The notes beneath the pieces are model-generated. The model made no database searches, had not been told where the DNA came from, and worked only from the letters and a program-made list of their open reading frames with translations. 64,000 bases of DNA, taken from assembly GCF_001870735.1 (NCBI RefSeq), contig NZ_MORL01000007.1:248001-312000 (forward strand). Direction: 5' to 3'. Positions 48,930-57,726 of the stretch are shown piece by piece (positions within the stretch are counted from its first letter, which is position 1; the number at the start of each line of letters is the position of its first letter). Origin of the DNA: Arsenicibacter rosenii. Its GTDB lineage: Bacteria; Bacteroidota; Bacteroidia; Cytophagales; Spirosomataceae. A program made the position numbers and the translations under genes.

Positions 48930-50192
48930 TTAATTTGGTTTTGAGAACCGGGCACCAAACAGGAAGATCACCGCATAGCAGATAATCGGCAGGTAGTAGG
49001 CCATGGCTACGTCGGTTTCGGCCACGCGGCCCATCAACGGCGGGAACAAGGCCCCCCCTACAACACCCATTACGATAAAGGACGAAGCTTGTTGCGTGTG
49101 TTTGCCCAGATCTTTCAGCCCCAGACTGAAAATAGTCGGGAACATGATGCTGAAGAAGAAGTTGAGCATCAGCAGAGCCGCAAATGAGGGCCAGCCCCAG
49201 CTTTGGGCAATGATCAGGCACATGATGATGTTGGCCAAAGCAAATGCGGCAAGCAGGCGATTCGGTGCGATAAACCGCATCAGGTACGTACCTACGAACC
49301 GGCCGATCATCATCATGACCATACTGGCTGAGAAATAATAGGCAGCGGATGTTTCGGGCAGGCCCATTTTTTCGACCCCATAGTTGATAAAAAAGGCCCA
49401 TGTACCACCCTGAGCGGCAACGTTGAAGAGCTGCGCGATGGCGGCCCAGATAAAGTGCCGGTGCTGAAAAAGGCCTTTAGACCCTTTCAGGTCGCCGGGT
49501 GTTGTCGGAACCGCATAGGCATCGGCTTCTTCTGTTTCGACCGCATGGGCATCCTGTACGGGAGGTACTTTAACGAACACAAACGATACCGCGATGGCCA
49601 GGATTACGGAGCCAATCACCACATACAGCAGTTTTACCGAACCCAGATCGTCGGAGCCGGTTGTATTGCCGCCCAGAATGAAATAGCCGCCGATCGCTGG
49701 CCCGATTACAGCACCCAGCCCGTTAAAGGCCTGGGCAAAGTTGATGCGCTGATCGCTGGTACGTACGTCGCCGAGACCGGCCACAAACGGGTGGGCAACG
49801 GTTTCGAGCGTTGCCAGGCCACAGGCCAGAATAAAGAGGGCAATCCGGAAAAAACCGAACGATTCGGCATTGGCCGCCGGAATAAACAGGAAGGCCCCGG
49901 CCGCATAGAGCGTCAGCCCCAGCAAGACCCCGTTTTTGTAGCCAAAGCGTTTCATAAACAGACCCGCCGGAATACCCATAACGGCATAGGCACCGAAAAT
50001 CGAGAACTGTACCAGACCGGACTCGGCTTTGCTGACGTGGAGTACGTTCTGAAAATGCCGGTTCAGCACATCGCCCATCGTAATGGCAATCCCCCAGAGC
50101 ATAAACAGGGACGTGACAAACACGAGGGTAGTAATGTATTTTTTTTCAGTAAAAGCGGCCGGTTTGCCGACCGCAGCAGGCGTTGCTTGCAT
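48930..50192 (-). CDS. FucP-type sugar MFS transporter
   Basis: This 420-residue inner-membrane protein has 12 predicted helices. FVTSLFMLWGIAITMGDVLNRHFQNVLHVSKAESGLVQFSIFGAYAVMGIPAGLFMKRFGYKNGVLLGLTLYAAGAF is typical of the L-fucose/glucose-galactose permease class (proton symport), as is GLATLETVAHPFVAGLGD. The C-terminal half also carries a related pattern, GRFVGTYLMRFIAPNRLLA. Substrate is probably a hexose or deoxyhexose. It is divergent from the cytochrome-type dehydrogenase gene. Confidence 0.88.
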   Translation of the reverse strand: MQATPAAVGKPAAFTEKKYITTLVFVTSLFMLWGIAITMGDVLNRHFQNVLHVSKAESGLVQFSIFGAYAVMGIPAGLFMKRFGYKNGVLLGLTLYAAGAFLFIPAANAESFGFFRIALFILACGLATLETVAHPFVAGLGDVRTSDQRINFAQAFNGLGAVIGPAIGGYFILGGNTTGSDDLGSVKLLYVVIGSVILAIAVSFVFVKVPPVQDAHAVETEEADAYAVPTTPGDLKGSKGLFQHRHFIWAAIAQLFNVAAQGGTWAFFINYGVEKMGLPETSAAYYFSASMVMMMIGRFVGTYLMRFIAPNRLLAAFALANIIMCLIIAQSWGWPSFAALLMLNFFFSIMFPTIFSLGLKDLGKHTQQASSFIVMGVVGGALFPPLMGRVAETDVAMAYYLPIICYAVIFLFGARFSKPN

Positions 50193-50396
50193 GAACGAAT
50201 TGGGTTAAGCGTTACATTTTGTTACAAGGTCATTGTAGTATAGGCAAAAAACGGGATAATATACCCTAATCCGGCTACGGGAAGTAGAAAAACTCCGGTG
50301 CATACTGTAAGAAATTGTAAAATTTAAGGAAGTTGTAGGAGTATCCGGCGCCGGAAGTACGCTTTATCCAGTGATATGTAGCCTCATGGAAATGGC

Positions 50397-52928
50397 ATGA
50401 ATAAGCCCGTTTTATCCCTTACGATACTGGGTGTAGGATTAGGGTGCCTGTTAAGTTTCACCCCGAATCTCCGGACAACAGTCAGTGATGAGTTATCGCC
50501 GGTCCGGACACCGGCCGATGAGTTACAAACGTTCCGGCTCGAACCCGGGCTGAACGCGCAGCTGGTTGCGTCGGAGCCAATGGTGCAGGATCCGGTGGTG
50601 ATCAGCTTCGATGCCGACGGCCGGCTGTGGGTTGTCGGGATGCGGGGATTCATGGCAACCATCGACGGAAAAGGCGAGAACCAGCCAACCGGCCGTGTGT
50701 CGGTGCTCGAAGACCTGAACGGCGACGGGCAGATGGATAAGAGTACCGTCTTTGCGGATAGTCTGGTTATGCCCCGCGCCCTTGCCCTGGTGCCTGGCGG
50801 CGCGCTGATCGGCGATTATCAGTCGCTCTGGTATGTGCAGGATCTGGACGGCGACCTGAAAGCAGACCGCAAAACGCTGGTCGATCCGAAATACTCGGCG
50901 GGCGGGTTACCCGAGCACGCGCCGAATGGCATGTGGCGGAATATTGATAACTGGTACTACAATGCCAAGTCGCGGATCCGTTACCGGCTGACGGCCAATG
51001 GCGAATGGCAGCGCGATACTACCGAGTTTCGGGGCCAATGGGGGATCAGTCATGATAACAGCGGACACCTGTATTACAATTACAACTGGTCGCAGCTGCA
51101 CGCCGATCTGGTACCGCCCAATTATCTGAACCGGAACAAGCACCATACGCCGACAACCGGAATTGATTACGGGGTGACTCCCGAACGCCGCGTGTATCCG
51201 GTTCGTGCCACACCGGCCGTCAATCGCGGGTATATCCCCGGAACACTGGATAAGGAAGGCCGTTTGCAGGAGTTTACCGCCGCCTGTTCGCCGTTTATCT
51301 ACCGTGGCACGGCCTTGCCCCAAACGTTTCAGGGAAATGCGTTCGTCTGTGAACCGGCAGGCAATCTCATCAAGCGAAACAGGATTGAGGTGTCCGGCTT
51401 ACTGCCGGCGGGACACGATCCGCATCCGGGACAGGAATTTCTGGCGTCAACCGACGAGCGTTTCCGGCCGGTATATCTGGCGACCGGTCCCGACGGAGCC
51501 TTGTACATTGCCGATATGTACCGCGGTCTGATTCAGCACGGTGCATACATAACTCCTTATCTGAAAGAACAAACCCTTGCCCGTAAGCTGGATGCCCCGG
51601 TACACGGTGGCCGCATCTGGCGCATCGTTCCGGCAGACTGGCACGCCCGGTTACCACAAACGCTGTCGAAGGCAGCAACCGGTGAGCTCGTCCGTGAACT
51701 GGCCAGTGCCGACGGCTGGCATCGCGACATGGCCCAGCGGCTGCTGGTCGAGCGGGCGGATAAAAGCAGTCTGACTCCGCTGGTACAACTGGCCCGGAAA
51801 GGACCCAATGAGTTAGGCCGGTTGCATGCGCTCTGGACGCTCGATGGTCTGGGCATGAGCCAGGCCGCGGTATTGATCCCGCTGTTGACGGATAAAAGTA
51901 CGCTGATTCAGACCACGGCCTTACGGTTGCTGGAGCCTCTGGCGACAGCAAATGCCGCCGTTCGGGCACAGGTAGCGGTTCAGCTGACCAACCGGATAAA
52001 AACGGCACCTGTTGAGGTGGCACTTCAGGTGGCGCTGTCTGCACGGGCGCTGGATATGAACGTGGCACATGCATTGCTTGCGCAGGTAGCCGCCCGATAC
52101 AACGATCAGGCCTTGATCAGGGATGCTGTCATGAGCAGCCTGCAGGATCAGGAGCTGGTATTTCTGCGGAAACTGCGTGAATCTCCCCACTGGCAGACCC
52201 GTGAAACCGGTAAGGAAATCCTGCTGGAAATGCTGACTTCGGCAATTATCCGCAAAGCTGATGCGACGGAAATGACGGCGATGCTCAGCCTGCTGGATGT
52301 CCATAAACCCGCAGCCAGCTGGCAGCAACTGGCTATCTGGAACGGGATGAGTGCCTACGCAAACGATAAACAACGCAAACCCACAAAACTGGTAGCTGCG
52401 CCTGCGTTATTGGTACAAAAACAAAAAGCGCTGACACCCGAACAGCAAGCGGCCCTGAACAGCCTGTTCGAATGGCCGGGGCACTCAGTACAGGAAAGCC
52501 GGTCGGCGAAGCGTTTCGTGTTATCGGGTGAAGAGCAGAAGCTGTTTGTGCTTGGCCGCCAGCATTACCTGACCACCTGTGCAGGCTGTCACGGTAGCGA
52601 CGGCAATGGTCTGAAGCGGTTTGCACCGCCGCTCAACGGCTCCGATTGGGTCACGGGAGACGAAAAGCGGCTGGCCCTGATTGTGCTGCACGGCCTTGAA
52701 GGCCCGATTGAGGTGGCGGGCAAAACATATGACTCGCCGGAGATTCTGCCGGTTATGCCGTCGCTGGCTACGATGGACGATGCTGCCATTTCTGCCGTCC
52801 TGATGTATATCCGGAATGCCTGGAGCAACGACGGCGGGCCAATTAACCGGCGGACGGTGAGCATGACCCGCGTCTTGTCGCAGGGCCGCGTTATGCCGTG
52901 GACGGCCAAAGAATTAAACCAGCAATAA
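50397..52928 (+). CDS. PVC-type membrane-bound dehydrogenase with haem-binding C-terminus
   Basis: This 843-residue exported protein has an N-terminal signal segment (LSLTILGVGLGCLLSF) followed by a beta-propeller dehydrogenase domain (FRLEPGLNAQLVASEPMVQDPVVISFDADGRLWVVGMRGF). A HEAT-like alpha-solenoid spans about 420-690, and a c-type cytochrome ends the protein with haem motif CAGCH (Cys728, Cys731, His732) and an axial Met in MPSLATMDD. This is the domain order of the PVC-type sugar-oxidising proteins. It would pass electrons to the respiratory chain. It precedes a Tat-exported TIM barrel, an SDR and an MFS, which suggests sugar or sugar-acid oxidation. Confidence 0.85.
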   Translation: MNKPVLSLTILGVGLGCLLSFTPNLRTTVSDELSPVRTPADELQTFRLEPGLNAQLVASEPMVQDPVVISFDADGRLWVVGMRGFMATIDGKGENQPTGRVSVLEDLNGDGQMDKSTVFADSLVMPRALALVPGGALIGDYQSLWYVQDLDGDLKADRKTLVDPKYSAGGLPEHAPNGMWRNIDNWYYNAKSRIRYRLTANGEWQRDTTEFRGQWGISHDNSGHLYYNYNWSQLHADLVPPNYLNRNKHHTPTTGIDYGVTPERRVYPVRATPAVNRGYIPGTLDKEGRLQEFTAACSPFIYRGTALPQTFQGNAFVCEPAGNLIKRNRIEVSGLLPAGHDPHPGQEFLASTDERFRPVYLATGPDGALYIADMYRGLIQHGAYITPYLKEQTLARKLDAPVHGGRIWRIVPADWHARLPQTLSKAATGELVRELASADGWHRDMAQRLLVERADKSSLTPLVQLARKGPNELGRLHALWTLDGLGMSQAAVLIPLLTDKSTLIQTTALRLLEPLATANAAVRAQVAVQLTNRIKTAPVEVALQVALSARALDMNVAHALLAQVAARYNDQALIRDAVMSSLQDQELVFLRKLRESPHWQTRETGKEILLEMLTSAIIRKADATEMTAMLSLLDVHKPAASWQQLAIWNGMSAYANDKQRKPTKLVAAPALLVQKQKALTPEQQAALNSLFEWPGHSVQESRSAKRFVLSGEEQKLFVLGRQHYLTTCAGCHGSDGNGLKRFAPPLNGSDWVTGDEKRLALIVLHGLEGPIEVAGKTYDSPEILPVMPSLATMDDAAISAVLMYIRNAWSNDGGPINRRTVSMTRVLSQGRVMPWTAKELNQQ

Positions 52929-52941
52929 CCGTACGGGCGAC

Positions 52942-53017
52942 CCCACGTGGTCGCCCAAATCAATAATAGACCCACGTGGTCGCCCAAATCAATAATAGAC
53001 CCACGTGGTCGCCCAAA
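52942..53017 (+). repeat. 29-bp tandem repeat with palindromic core
   Basis: Two full units (52942-52970 and 52971-52999) and an 18-bp part (53000-53017). Each begins CCCACGTGGTCGCCCAAA, where CCACGTGG is a palindrome; the first copy, with GGGCGACC before it, can form a hairpin (52935-52956). It lies between the dehydrogenase stop and the TIM-barrel start. Confidence 0.85.
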
Positions 53018-53037
53018 AACGAAAACCAGATAACCCG

Positions 53038-54102
53038 ATGAATCGACGAACGTTTCTACAGCGATCAGCACTCGGAGCCGCCGCGTTCTCGGTGCCCGCA
53101 TGGCCGATGGCAGGTTTTGCCAACGAAGTACCGATGGGAGTGGTTGTCCATTCCTACGGCTTTCGCTGGAACTCCAGGGTGAGCAGCCGGAACTATCCGG
53201 GGTTTACCAATGCCATTGACCTGCTGGAGCATTGCCACGACATTGGTGCCGGCGGCATTCAGGTGGTGGTCAAGGACTGGAGCACCGATTTTGCCAGTAA
53301 AGTGCGCGACCGGCGCGAAAAGCTGGGCATGTACCTCGAAGGCTCTATCGGGATGCCGAAAAAAGCGGAGGATGTACCGGCGTTTGAGCAGGATGTACAG
53401 CGCGCCCGGGAGGCCGGGGTACAGGTGCTGCGGACGGTTAGTCTGGGGGGGCGGCGGTATGAAACCTTTAAGACGCTGGGTGAATTCCGGCAGTTTCAGC
53501 AGGCGGGGCTGGCGGCCCTGCAACTAGCCGAACCCGTGTTGCGGAAACACAAGGTCAAACTTGCCGTAGAAAACCATAAAGACTGGCGGGCTCCGGAACT
53601 GGTGGCCGTCCTGAAACAGGTCAGCAGTGAATACATAGGCACGACCATCGATTTCGGCAACAGCATTGCCTTGCTCGAAGACCCGATGGAGGTCCTGCAG
53701 GCGCTGGCGCCGTATGTGATGAGTACCCATATCAAAGACATGGCCGTTGAGGAATATACAGACGGCTTTCTGCTGTCGGAGGTGCCGCTTGGAACCGGTA
53801 TCCTTGATTTGCCGAAGATGGTGGCGATCTGTAAACAACATAATCCGTCGGTAACCTTCAACCTCGAAATGATCACCCGTGATCCGCTCGAAATCCCCTG
53901 CCTGAAAGAAGGATACTGGGCCACATTTGCCGATGTACCAGCCACAGAACTGGCACGTACCCTGCATATGGTCAGAACCCATAAACCCAAACAGGCATTG
54001 CCGCGAACAACCCCCTTATCGCCCGAAACCCGGTTGGCAACGGAAGAGGAAAACATCATCTCCTGCCTGACTTACAGTAAAAACAAGCTGGCGATGCGGT
54101 AA
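53038..54102 (+). CDS. Tat-exported sugar phosphate isomerase/epimerase-like TIM-barrel protein
   Basis: About 354 residues from ATG 53038 (GTG at 53005 rejected because it is inside the repeat). The Tat signal NRRTFLQRSALGAAAF begins the protein. TIM-barrel AP-endonuclease-2-type motifs follow: GAGGIQVVVKDWS, KVKLAVENHKDWRAPELVAVLK, IGTTIDFGNSIALLEDPMEVLQAL, STHIKDMAVEEYTDG, GTGILDLPKMVAICK and NLEMITRDPLEIPCLKE. It would act in the periplasm on a sugar or sugar acid. It follows the c-type dehydrogenase gene across a tandem repeat. Confidence 0.82.
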   Translation: MNRRTFLQRSALGAAAFSVPAWPMAGFANEVPMGVVVHSYGFRWNSRVSSRNYPGFTNAIDLLEHCHDIGAGGIQVVVKDWSTDFASKVRDRREKLGMYLEGSIGMPKKAEDVPAFEQDVQRAREAGVQVLRTVSLGGRRYETFKTLGEFRQFQQAGLAALQLAEPVLRKHKVKLAVENHKDWRAPELVAVLKQVSSEYIGTTIDFGNSIALLEDPMEVLQALAPYVMSTHIKDMAVEEYTDGFLLSEVPLGTGILDLPKMVAICKQHNPSVTFNLEMITRDPLEIPCLKEGYWATFADVPATELARTLHMVRTHKPKQALPRTTPLSPETRLATEEENIISCLTYSKNKLAMR

Positions 54103-54167
54103 CGGTTGACTGTAAAATGACTAAGTGTTAGCTGCTATTATTTATTACTCATTATCCAGTAAAAAGA

Positions 54168-54953
54168 ATGACCCACGAACCACTGCCCGGACTGAAACAA
54201 TTTGACCTGACAGGCCGGACTGCCATTATTACCGGCGGCTCGAAAGGACTTGGTCTGGCCATGGCTGCCGGACTGGCATCGGCTGGTTGCCGCATCCTGC
54301 TTGTTAACCGGAACGCGGCTGAAGGCCAGACGGCAGCGCACCAGCTGGCCGGGGATTTCGGCGTTGACGCCCGCTCGTTTGCCGCCGACATTACCGATCA
54401 GGCGCAAACGGAGGCCATGGCACAGGCGGCCATGGATGCATTTGGCCGCATCGATATTCTCATCAATAGTGCCGGTATCAATATCCGGGGAGCCATCGAC
54501 GAACTGACCCAGGATGAGTTTAATAAGGTGATGCAGGTGAATGTCAATGGCACCTGGTTATGTAGCCGGGCTGTGACGCCGTTTATGAAGGCACAGCAAC
54601 GGGGGAGCATCATTAACTTGGCCAGTACGCTGGGGTTAGTGGGCCTGTCGAACCGGACGCCTTATACGGCCAGTAAAGGGGCTGTTGTACAAATGACCCG
54701 TGCCCTGGCCCTTGAACTGGCCCCGTTCAACATCAACGTAAACGCCATTTGTCCGGGCCCGTTCCTGACCGAAATGAACCTGCCCATTGCCGATACCGAA
54801 GAAGGCCGGCGTTTTGTCGTAGGAGCAACCGCCTTAGGGCGCTGGGGACACATGCGCGAAATTCAGGGCGCCGCCATTTTCCTGGCCAGCGACGCCGGGA
54901 GCTACATGGTCGGCTCCATGCTGACCGTCGACGGTGGCTGGACGGCGCGGTAA
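54168..54953 (+). CDS. SDR-family oxidoreductase, gluconate-5-dehydrogenase/KduD-like
   Basis: This 261-residue cytoplasmic enzyme has the NAD(P) loop TGGSKGLGLAMAA, NSAGI (NAG-like), the catalytic Ser in INLASTLG and the Tyr-Lys pair YTASKGAV, plus the C-terminal PGPFLTEMN. The overall resemblance is to gluconate 5-dehydrogenase / 2-deoxy-D-gluconate 3-dehydrogenase. With the transporter after it and the periplasmic enzymes before it, it may reduce or oxidise a sugar acid intermediate. The start at 54168 gives the normal N-terminus for this type. Confidence 0.85.
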   Translation: MTHEPLPGLKQFDLTGRTAIITGGSKGLGLAMAAGLASAGCRILLVNRNAAEGQTAAHQLAGDFGVDARSFAADITDQAQTEAMAQAAMDAFGRIDILINSAGINIRGAIDELTQDEFNKVMQVNVNGTWLCSRAVTPFMKAQQRGSIINLASTLGLVGLSNRTPYTASKGAVVQMTRALALELAPFNINVNAICPGPFLTEMNLPIADTEEGRRFVVGATALGRWGHMREIQGAAIFLASDAGSYMVGSMLTVDGGWTAR

Positions 54954-54962
54954 GGCTGGGTG

Positions 54963-55026
54963 CTGGATACCAGATGCTGAAGGGTACCGCGTATCTGGTA
55001 TCCAGTATCCTGAACATCCAGTATCA
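54963..55026. repeat. Inverted repeat plus GGATACTGGATG-type repeat
   Basis: CTGGATACCAGAT (54963-54975) and ATCTGGTATCCAG (54993-55005) are a 13-bp perfect inverted repeat with a 17-nt loop. The following sequence to 55026, read in reverse, holds GATACTGGATG, then TTCAGGATACTGGATA, like the repeat at 44066-44098. Confidence 0.7.
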
Positions 55027-55056
55027 CCATAAGTAAGCTTTTTAACCAAAATAATC

Positions 55057-56346
55057 ATGCGGACCCGTGTACGTTACGGCATGTTGGCACTGGTATTTGT
55101 CAACGTAGTCATCAATTACCTTGACCGGACGAACCTGGCCGTAGCGGCCTCGTCCTTAAGTAAAGACCTGCAGCTGGATAAGGTCGAGATGGGGCTTATT
55201 TTTTCTGCCTTTGGATGGGCCTATGCGCTGTTACAGGTGCCCGGCGGCTTACTGGCCGACCGGGTAGTGCCGCGTGTACTTTATGCGGCTTGCCTGATTA
55301 CGTGGTCCCTTGCCACGATCGGGCAGGGTTTTGTGCGCGGGTTTGCCGGTTTGTTTGCGCTTCGGGTGGCAACGGGCACGTTCGAAGCACCGTCTTATCC
55401 GATTAACAACCGGGTCGTAACGAGCTGGTTTCCGGAGCATGAACGGGCCTCATCAATCGCGTTGTATGTGTCGGGGCAGTTTATCGGGCTGGCTTTTCTG
55501 ACGCCTGTACTGGTTACGCTTCAGGTCTATGCCGGCTGGCAGGGCCTGTTTGTGGTGACCGGCCTGGCGGGTATTATCTGGGGCGTTGTCTGGTACTTTT
55601 TTTACCGGGATCCGCTTGATCATCCATCGGTCAGTGATGCCGAATTAACGTACATCGAAGACGGCGGCGGTTTATTCCGGGGCCGGAAAAAAGCCGGTAC
55701 ATCGGTCTGGAGCTGGCATAATCTGCGGCAAGTGTTCCGTAACCGTACCTTGTGGGGTGTATATATCGGGCAGTTTGCCGTTAATGCTACCCTGTGGTTC
55801 TTCCTGACCTGGTTTCCGACCTACCTGGTCGAATACCGGGGGCTGAGTTTTATCAAATCCGGTTATCTGGCGTCGGTGCCGTTTTTGTCGGCCTGCGCCG
55901 GTCTGCTGCTGTCGGGCTTCTTGTCTGACCACTTTACCCGCAAAGGCATATCGGTCAGTATTGCCCGCAAAACCCCGATCATCGCCGGTCTGCTGTTGTC
56001 TGTCAGTATTGTCGGAGCTAATTATACCGACGATACCGCGATGATCATTTTCTATATGGCACTGGCATTTTTCGGCTCCGGTATGGCGCTGATTTCGTGG
56101 GTGTTTGTATCGATACTGTCCCCGAAACACCTCATCGGGCTAACCGGCGGTGTGTTTAATTTTATGGGCAATCTTGCGTCAATCGTTGTGCCGATTGTAA
56201 TTGGCTTTCTGGCCAAAGACGGTGACTTTAAACCCGCTCTGGTGTTTATCGGGGCACTCGGTTTAGCGGGGGCCTGCTCGTATATCTTCCTGGTCGGTAA
56301 AATTGAGCGGGTGAACGTGCAGGAAGAACCGGTTGCGGTAGCTTAA
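55057..56346 (+). CDS. ACS-family MFS transporter (hexuronate/galactonate-like)
   Basis: This 429-residue permease has 12 helices. FVNVVINYLDRTNLAVAASSLSKDLQLDKVEMGLIFSAFGWAYALLQVPGGLLADRVVPR is the family signature near the start (anion:cation symporter, NYLDR-N). RVATGTFEAPSYPINNRVVTSWFPEHERASSIALYVSGQFIGLAF is the typical helix 4-5 region of the GalP/ExuT type. It would import a sugar acid. It follows the SDR by about 100 bp across an inverted repeat and overlaps the next convergent gene by 4 bp. Confidence 0.87.
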   Translation: MRTRVRYGMLALVFVNVVINYLDRTNLAVAASSLSKDLQLDKVEMGLIFSAFGWAYALLQVPGGLLADRVVPRVLYAACLITWSLATIGQGFVRGFAGLFALRVATGTFEAPSYPINNRVVTSWFPEHERASSIALYVSGQFIGLAFLTPVLVTLQVYAGWQGLFVVTGLAGIIWGVVWYFFYRDPLDHPSVSDAELTYIEDGGGLFRGRKKAGTSVWSWHNLRQVFRNRTLWGVYIGQFAVNATLWFFLTWFPTYLVEYRGLSFIKSGYLASVPFLSACAGLLLSGFLSDHFTRKGISVSIARKTPIIAGLLLSVSIVGANYTDDTAMIIFYMALAFFGSGMALISWVFVSILSPKHLIGLTGGVFNFMGNLASIVVPIVIGFLAKDGDFKPALVFIGALGLAGACSYIFLVGKIERVNVQEEPVAVA

Positions 56347-57125
56347 TCGACTCCGCGTCTGGCTGGTGCATAGATGCGGGCAGCCGCTACGTTGATAATC
56401 GCATTAACCAGAAAAGCCAGGAAAAAAGAGAGGCCAACCGGAAATTCACGCAGCAGAAATGCCTGTAAAAACAAAAATGTAGTAAAGCCTAAAAGGCCGA
56501 TCACGATGCCGCGCATGGTGGCTACGGTGGCGTCACTGCCTTGTAACAGGTGGGAGAAAATGGCCAGAATAGACGTTAGAATAGGGAAGGGAGTAAGTAC
56601 GCCGCTCCACGTTGGTCCCAGCAATTCGGCCAGACCGGTGATACCCAGTGTAAACAGCGTGGCTACCGCCATCCGGATCAGAATGTCGTATTTCAGTCGC
56701 TTCCCGGCTTTGGGAGCGGCTGCCGGAACCGGGAAAAAGTAAAGAGCAACGAGAATGCTTACCATGGTAACCGCATAACTAGCTACCAGCGGCAGCGCCA
56801 GGTAGTTGAGCGATAGAGCAGTGGCTGTATAAATGCCATACGACAGGGTAAGTGTCAGCGCCCACAGGTAGCGTTTAGAAAACCAGGCATAGCTAAAGCA
56901 AAAGGCCAGCAGGGCGACAATGCCGGTCATGATGCCCTGTACGGCGTTAATGCCGAATTGAGTGCCCTGTTCCAGAATAAAAAAGAGCAGAATGGCTCCC
57001 GCTACCCAGGGCATACTGCCAATCAGTCCGCCGATCTGATGCCCCCAGCGCCGGATCGCTAACGTAATCAGGGCGACAACCGAAGGCATAAGGGTAAGTT
57101 TGAGCAGGAGAACAGGGATAGACAT
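56343..57125 (-). CDS. Multi-pass membrane protein of unknown function
   Basis: About 260 residues from ATG 57125 (MSIPVLLLKLTLMPSVVALITLAIRRWGHQIGGLIGSMPWVAG). It has eight or nine transmembrane segments. GPTWSGVLTPFPILTSILAIFSHLLQGS is a conserved-looking segment but I do not recognise the family. The frame is open a further 15 codons upstream to 57170. The gene end overlaps the MFS gene by 4 bp. No cluster role can be inferred. Confidence 0.55.
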   Translation of the reverse strand: MSIPVLLLKLTLMPSVVALITLAIRRWGHQIGGLIGSMPWVAGAILLFFILEQGTQFGINAVQGIMTGIVALLAFCFSYAWFSKRYLWALTLTLSYGIYTATALSLNYLALPLVASYAVTMVSILVALYFFPVPAAAPKAGKRLKYDILIRMAVATLFTLGITGLAELLGPTWSGVLTPFPILTSILAIFSHLLQGSDATVATMRGIVIGLLGFTTFLFLQAFLLREFPVGLSFFLAFLVNAIINVAAARIYAPARRGVD

Positions 57126-57280
57126 GACCGGAGTAAGCACACAGTAAAAGCCCTTCAGCACATGCCGCAAGGCTCATAAAGCTGCAAATAAAGCAAATTT
57201 CCTGCGTATCAGACGAATGGAGCTAAAACCGGAATAAACAGCAAGTGAATTAACGTAGATTTGACGAGTCTATAAAACAA

Positions 57281-57312
57281 AAAAAGTCAGACTCAATATG
57301 GTCTGGCTTTTT
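57281..57312. terminator. Hairpin downstream of the broken ABC-F gene
   Basis: Arms AAAAAGTCAGAC and GTCTGGCTTTTT (one mismatch) with an 8-nt loop, T-rich on both strands. The surrounding 57171-57726 stretch is AT-rich and holds no recognisable gene. Confidence 0.65.
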
Positions 57313-57726
57313 CCAAGATTACTTGCTTATTCCCTGCTAGCAATGATGGTTAATAAGTTGAGAAGCTAAGGGTATTTTGCTTAACCTTATGTTCGATCAA
57401 CATAAAGGATCAGCATTGCTTTCAATTTGCTTAACTACTTGCTAAGGGATTGTAAGTTTATGAAATACATATGAGAATATAAATATATAATTATATTACT
57501 TTCATGTATGGGATTTTTGTCACTCTCATTAGTAAAAGAAATAGCACAAGTTGATTGTGTAAGCTGCTGAAAAACAAATGCATGTTGCCTTTTTTTGTGA
57601 ATAAATGCAATTTACAGATGAGTTGTTAATTAAAATTGCCTCCACAGTAAATTGTATAGTCGAAATACATTTTTCGGGATATATTTATGTGATAATCAGC
57701 GTAAAAAACGCAGAGAGTACATTAAA

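Noticed and set aside
49455-50243. A 262-residue plus-strand open frame
   Set aside because: Antisense to the FucP-type transporter, which has a complete and recognisable sequence.
51370-52074. A 234-residue minus-strand open frame
   Set aside because: Antisense to the PVC-type dehydrogenase; composition is typical of a shadow frame in GC-rich coding sequence.
52942-53017. A CRISPR-like array
   Set aside because: Units are directly adjacent with no variable spacers and there are no cas genes; it is a simple tandem repeat.
57171-57726. A hidden small gene or RNA in the AT-rich gap
   Set aside because: I saw no open frame with recognisable sequence and no tRNA-like or riboswitch-like fold; only one terminator-type hairpin.
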